Assembly (NCBI GenBank): GCA_022566975.1
Contig: JADFHV010000055.1
Location: 1 to 9,969 of the forward strand
Direction: 5' to 3'
DNA: 9,969 nucleotides
From: Chloroflexota bacterium
Lineage (GTDB): Bacteria; Chloroflexota; Dehalococcoidia; SAR202; UBA11138
This document shows, in pieces, positions 7,457-9,969 of the stretch (position 1 is the stretch's first letter; every line of letters begins with the position of its first letter). A model generated the notes under the pieces. That model was not told the origin of the DNA, made no database searches, and saw only the letters and a list, made by a program, of their open reading frames with translations. The translations under genes and the position numbers were made by a program.

Positions 7457-7888
7457 TCAGCCCGCGACTGCATCCAGCTCCGTCAGAATCGTCGGGCCGC
7501 CCTCCAGCGTCCGGTGCACCGGGCACCTCTTAGCGATCTGGAGCAGCCGCGCGCTTTGCGCGCCGTCCAGGTCGCCCCTCACTACTATGTGGCTCCTCAC
7601 CACGTCCAGCATCGCGTCATCTCTCTCGTCGCACTCGGCGCAGTCCCGCGCGTGGACGCGCTCGTGGCTCAGCTCAACGGTGATGGACCCGAGAGACCAG
7701 CCCTTTTTGTCGGCGTACAGCCGCAGCGTCATTGCCGTTCACGAGCCCAGCGCCGCCAGCAACAGCTCGTAGGGGTTCGGACCAAGTCCGTCCCCCACAT
7801 CCGGGGGCTCGTCGGCCAGAAACCCGTGTCGCTCCGTCGCCACCACGTGCTGCATCCTGCCGATGCTCCTTACCGTAACCGTTTCCAT
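7457..7888 (-). CDS. OsmC/Ohr-family selenoprotein with in-frame UGA at the reactive Cys
   Basis: A single 143-residue gene with an in-frame TGA at 7741-7739, read as selenocysteine 50. The upstream part reads METVTVRSIGRMQHVVATERHG... and ends GPNPYELLLAALGS. The UGA follows, then T-A-M-T-L-R-L-Y-A. The OsmC family normally has ALGSC-TAMTLR-YA, so the UGA stands exactly at the peroxidatic Cys (Cys59 equivalent of E. coli OsmC). The second family Cys is present as C122 (AKRCPVHRTL), as is the HARDCAEC element (C83, C86) seen in some OsmC-like proteins. Length matches the family (about 140). The start ATG at 7888 has GGGAGG 4 nt upstream. The pirin stop is 22 nt upstream on the same strand, so the two are probably co-transcribed. 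Likely role: thiol/selenol-dependent reduction of organic hydroperoxides. Without recoding, only a 91-aa fragment lacking the active site would be called. Confidence 0.88.
7708..7741 (-). promoter_or_regulatory. SECIS-like hairpin and UGA(Sec) of the OsmC gene
   Basis: On the minus strand 13 nt follow the UGA (7741-7739). The stem is then UGCGGC (7725-7720), loop UGUAC (7719-7715), GCCG (7714-7711), one bulged A (7710) and CA (7709-7708). The loop carries a G at its second position, 21 nt after the UGA, within the bacterial SECIS window. It is weaker than the AhpD-like hairpin (four G-C pairs plus two pairs across a bulge), so confidence is lower. Confidence 0.6.
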
Positions 7889-7910
7889 GAAACCTCCCTG
7901 CTGCCCGGAT

Positions 7911-8621
7911 TCAGACGCGGACGGCCACCATCGCCAGCTCGCACTCAGCCTCGGCCTTCACCACCACAGACGGCTCCCCGGGGATCTTGGCCGCGTCTCC
8001 CTGGCCAAGGGCGTGGCCGGCGAGGCCCGCCCGGCCGGAGACGACGTACAGGTAGGCCCCCTGGCCCGCCGCCAGCTCGTACGACGCGCTCTGTCCCGAT
8101 TCGAGCGCGGCCACGACGAACTCTGCGTCCTGCTGCATGGACAGAGCCCCCGGGTCGGTGCCCGACACCACCGTTAGAAAGCGGTTGAGCCGCTCCCCCT
8201 TTTCGACCGCTCGCTGCTCCATCGTGGGCCTCAGGCCTCGTTCCCTGGGCGTTATCCATATCTGAAGAAACGTCATGGGTATGTCCTGGCGATGATTGAT
8301 CTCTTCGTGGAACATGCTACTACCCACCGTAGTGTGCTGGACGTCCCCCTGTTTCAGCACGCCGCCTTTCCCATCCTGGTCCGCGTGCTGAAACTGACCC
8401 TCGAGGCAGTACGTGATCACCTCGATATCCCGGTGAGAGTGCATGGGCCAGACCCCGCCCGGCACCAACGTGTCTATGTTGAAGACCCGCAATGTGCCGA
8501 AATTCGTGTTCTCCGGATCGTGGAACCCGTTCGGCGGGATACCAAAGGAGAAGTGCCAGTACCCCTCGAACCAGTCCTCACGTATGCGGAAAATCTCGTC
8601 CTTCTTCCTGACTTGAATCAT
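7911..8621 (-). CDS. Pirin family protein (bicupin, YhhW-like)
   Basis: A 236-aa bicupin. The N-terminal cupin shows GGVWPMHSHRDIEVITYCLEG and SSMFHEEIN. H61, H63, H105 and E107 have the same spacing as the Fe/Cu ligands of YhhW and human pirin (H57, H59, H101, E103 in YhhW). Homologues show quercetin 2,3-dioxygenase activity or act as redox-responsive partners; the physiological substrate here is unknown. The start at 8621 (MIQVRKKDEIF) is standard for the family and has GAGAGG 8 nt upstream. The upstream GTG at 8735 is in frame but belongs to a GIY-YIG fragment. The C-terminal half (about 140-236) is a degenerate second cupin without ligands. It lies 22 nt upstream of the OsmC selenoprotein gene, probably an oxidative-stress pair. 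Confidence 0.93.
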   Translation of the reverse strand: MIQVRKKDEIFRIREDWFEGYWHFSFGIPPNGFHDPENTNFGTLRVFNIDTLVPGGVWPMHSHRDIEVITYCLEGQFQHADQDGKGGVLKQGDVQHTTVGSSMFHEEINHRQDIPMTFLQIWITPRERGLRPTMEQRAVEKGERLNRFLTVVSGTDPGALSMQQDAEFVVAALESGQSASYELAAGQGAYLYVVSGRAGLAGHALGQGDAAKIPGEPSVVVKAEAECELAMVAVRV

Positions 8622-8678
8622 CGAGGCTACCTCTCCTCTCCGGAGTCGTCCGTGCCTCGTTTCTCCTGCGGGCCACGC

Positions 8679-8747
8679 CAGGTTGTTAGTCACGCCCGTG
8701 TGCAGAGTCCTCTTCGAGTTGGTCAGTATGTACACGTAATATTGGGC
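8679..8747 (-). pseudogene. Decayed N-terminal fragment of a GIY-YIG nuclease
   Basis: Minus-strand frame reads A-Q-Y-Y-V-Y-I-L-T-N-S-K-R-T-L-H-T-G-V-T-N-N-L. This closely follows the start of small GIY-YIG proteins (YYVYILTN...TLYTGVTNNL). The second catalytic element has His where the conserved Tyr is expected (HTG for Y-x-G). The homology stops at NNL, where family members continue with an Arg-rich ERRVxEH-type helix; here the frame runs into the pirin gene in unrelated sequence. I see no start ATG. It is a remnant, not a functional nuclease. It lies about 16 nt from the hairpin repeat at 8763-8920. Confidence 0.6.
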
Positions 8748-8762
8748 TACTTCGTATAGGCA

Positions 8763-8920
8763 GCGACCTTAGGTTCTTCGCTTCGCTCAGAATGACACGA
8801 GGGCTGCGCCTAGAACGACAGGAGGTGGCCTTTGCGCGGTGGCGTGCAGCCAGCTGTCCTGTCGTGTCACCCTGTTGTTACCTCGTGTCACCCTGAACGG
8901 AGTGAAGGGTCTAAGACCCT
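8763..8920. repeat. Nested inverted hairpin repeat (REPIN/MITE-like), about 158 nt
   Basis: Two copies of a structured repeat face each other. Copy 1 is on the minus strand (8800 down to 8763), copy 2 on the plus strand (8883-8920). Aligned from TCGTGTCA to CTAAG, 25 of 33 positions agree and all eight differences are transitions. Each copy folds as an outer stem (A-TTCT/AGAA in copy 1, ACCCT/AGGGT in copy 2), a symmetric GA/GA internal loop, a 2-bp stem (GC/GC or AC/GT) and a 3-nt loop. Inside the pair is a perfect 9-bp inverted repeat, ACGACAGGA (8815-8823) and TCCTGTCGT (8857-8865). A partial third start, TCGTGTCACCCTG, lies at 8862-8874 and matches 8883-8895 exactly. Together with the GIY-YIG fragment, this accounts for much of the gene-free stretch 8622-9015; I see nothing further in 8921-9015. 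Confidence 0.75.
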
Positions 8921-9015
8921 TGCCAACTTCACCACCATGGATGGAAACAGGCCAACCTGCCTGGGGAAGCGAGGCCCTCCACTTCCGGCGAAGCGTGCGC
9001 TCGGTCACCGGGCCG

Positions 9016-9969
9016 CTACCGTCGCAACAGCTCCGGCAGGCGCTTTAGGTCCCCGATCTCCCTGGCCGGCACGAAATGGTCGACGTACGGCATGACCGCC
9101 TGAAGGCCGCGCGTCAGCGGCCGGTAGTCGCGGGTACCCAGCAGCGGGTTCAGCCACACGACCCTTCTCACCCTCCTGCGCATGCGGCGCGCCTCGCGCG
9201 CGAGAGCCTCCGGGTCGCCCGCTTCCCAGCCGTCACTGAGCAGGAAGACGGTCGTGTACCGGTCCTCCAGTCTCTCGTACCGCTCGTTCACCCGCGCCAG
9301 ACACTCGCCGATCCGCGTCCCACCGGACCAGTGGTCGACCGCTCCGCTCACCCTCAATAGAGCCTCCTGGAAGGACGGCGCCTTGAGCTCCCGTGTCACC
9401 CTGGTGACAGAGGTGCTGAAGACAAAAGCCTCCAGCCTCTTCGTGTGCTGCGCCACTGCGTAGGCAAGCTGTAGCAGCAGCCGCACATATCGGTCCATCG
9501 AGCCGCTCACGTCCAACAGAACGAGCAATCGCGGCACTCGTGGCACACGCCTGAGGCGTGGCAGGCGTATCGGCTCGCCTCCGGCCGAGAGGTTCAGCCG
9601 GAGAGCCCCTCTGAGGTCAATGGTCCCCTTTCGCCTGTGACGGCGCCGGCGACGCCCGGGGCGGGCCGCCAGGGCCCGGACTATCCTGGCGGCGATGCGC
9701 GATAGCTCCGCCAGCTCGTCCGACCCCATCCGCGTGAGGTCTCGCTCCGAAAGGACCTCGGCCGAGCTGGCCCCCTCTCGGAAGATCTCGAGGGTCGTTT
9801 CGCCCGCAGGCCCTTCCCGGCCTGACGCCAGCAGCGGCCGTGGCCGGCGTCCGAACTCCCGCGTACCCCCGGCCGGGCTCCTTCGTGGGACCGTCGCCGG
9901 CCGCATTGGCTGGACCTCGAAGTCCCAGAAGCGCTCGAACAGCTCGTCGAAGACATCGGCCTCTTCGCG
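9016..9969 (-). CDS. VWA-domain protein, CoxE-like, N-terminus outside the window
   Basis: At least 317 residues are visible, in frame to the last base (REEADVFDELFERFWDFEVQP before the first ATG at 9906). The start therefore lies beyond the window and 9906 is internal. The N-terminal part has the CoxE-type helical segment and a basic linker (ARPGRRRRRHRRKGTIDLRGALR). The VWA domain follows with MIDAS residues D-V-S-G-S-M-D (about 153-159 of the visible chain), SGGTRIGE (Thr) and LLSDGWEAGD (Asp), all intact for Mg2+ binding. CoxE-like proteins usually work with a MoxR-type AAA+ ATPase (CoxD-like) to mature molybdenum hydroxylases such as CO dehydrogenase, or other complexes. That partner would be expected just upstream, outside this window. 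Its stop is about 95 nt from the hairpin repeat. Confidence 0.9.
   Translation of the reverse strand, partial: REEADVFDELFERFWDFEVQPMRPATVPRRSPAGGTREFGRRPRPLLASGREGPAGETTLEIFREGASSAEVLSERDLTRMGSDELAELSRIAARIVRALAARPGRRRRRHRRKGTIDLRGALRLNLSAGGEPIRLPRLRRVPRVPRLLVLLDVSGSMDRYVRLLLQLAYAVAQHTKRLEAFVFSTSVTRVTRELKAPSFQEALLRVSGAVDHWSGGTRIGECLARVNERYERLEDRYTTVFLLSDGWEAGDPEALAREARRMRRRVRRVVWLNPLLGTRDYRPLTRGLQAVMPYVDHFVPAREIGDLKRLPELLRR

Noticed and set aside
7457..7732. 91-aa ORF starting at 7732 as the OsmC gene
   Set aside because: It lacks the N-terminal strands and the reactive residue. Family homology continues upstream through the UGA to the ATG at 7888, which has its own ribosome binding site.
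7013..8188. 391-aa plus-strand ORF across the end of the enolase-superfamily gene, OsmC and pirin
   Set aside because: It overlaps three recognised genes out of frame or antisense, with Arg/Pro/Gly-rich composition and no conserved motif.
8622..8735. Extended pirin N-terminus from the GTG at 8735
   Set aside because: The extra 38 residues resemble a GIY-YIG fragment, not pirin. The ATG at 8621 has a good ribosome binding site and the standard pirin opening.
8862..8895. Possible CRISPR-like direct repeat TCGTGTCACCCTG (two copies 21 nt apart)
   Set aside because: Only two copies of 13 nt. The second is the start of a longer hairpin repeat, so the first is best seen as a truncated copy of it.

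Overview
The window is high-G+C bacterial DNA. Short hand counts give about 66% in the metabolic genes and about 56% in two small genes at 2731-3344. It is densely coding, with many 4-nt stop/start overlaps. The gene mix suggests an aerobic environmental bacterium, perhaps a Chloroflexota of the SAR202/Dehalococcoidia type: split methylmalonyl-CoA mutase, an enolase-superfamily enzyme, a Pro/Thr-linker lipoprotein and a CoxE-like VWA protein. That placement is inference; there is no rRNA or marker gene here.

Region 1 (1-4202, plus strand) is a propionate/methylmalonyl-CoA operon. It holds the catalytic subunit of methylmalonyl-CoA mutase (5' end outside the window), an acyl-CoA dehydrogenase, two small genes (72 and 132 aa), methylmalonyl-CoA epimerase and the separate B12-binding mutase subunit. 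The epimerase converts (S)- to (R)-methylmalonyl-CoA and the two mutase subunits turn that into succinyl-CoA. The two small genes do not belong to this pathway, are lower in G+C, and are joined to each other and to both flanking genes by ATGA overlaps. A pair of hairpins fills the 137-nt gap after the mutase gene.

Region 2 (4225-6157, minus strand) holds a lipoprotein that appears to join an LprG/LppX-like domain to a DUF3105 domain. Its promoter is near-consensus and predicts a leaderless mRNA. Upstream of it lies an AhpD-like (carboxymuconolactone decarboxylase fold) redox protein interrupted by an in-frame UGA at the second Cys of its CxxC motif. A 7-bp hairpin with a GUU loop begins 10 nt after the UGA, as expected for a bacterial SECIS, so I read it as a selenoprotein (CxxU).

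Region 3 (6348-8621) holds a mandelate racemase-like enolase-superfamily enzyme on the plus strand. Converging on it, 2 nt away, is a minus-strand pirin-OsmC pair. The OsmC gene also has an in-frame UGA exactly at the reactive Cys codon, followed by a SECIS-like hairpin, so it is a second selenoprotein. An ordinary gene caller would split or truncate both.

Region 4 (8622-9015) has no intact gene. It holds a decayed GIY-YIG nuclease fragment and a nested inverted repeat of about 158 nt. The two hairpin copies in that repeat differ only by transitions, most of them compensatory. Region 5 (9016-9969, minus strand) is the C-terminal part of a CoxE-like VWA protein that runs off the window.

The most notable content is the pair of unmarked selenoproteins. 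Next are the two-gene module inserted in the mutase operon and the covarying hairpin repeat beside the GIY-YIG remnant.
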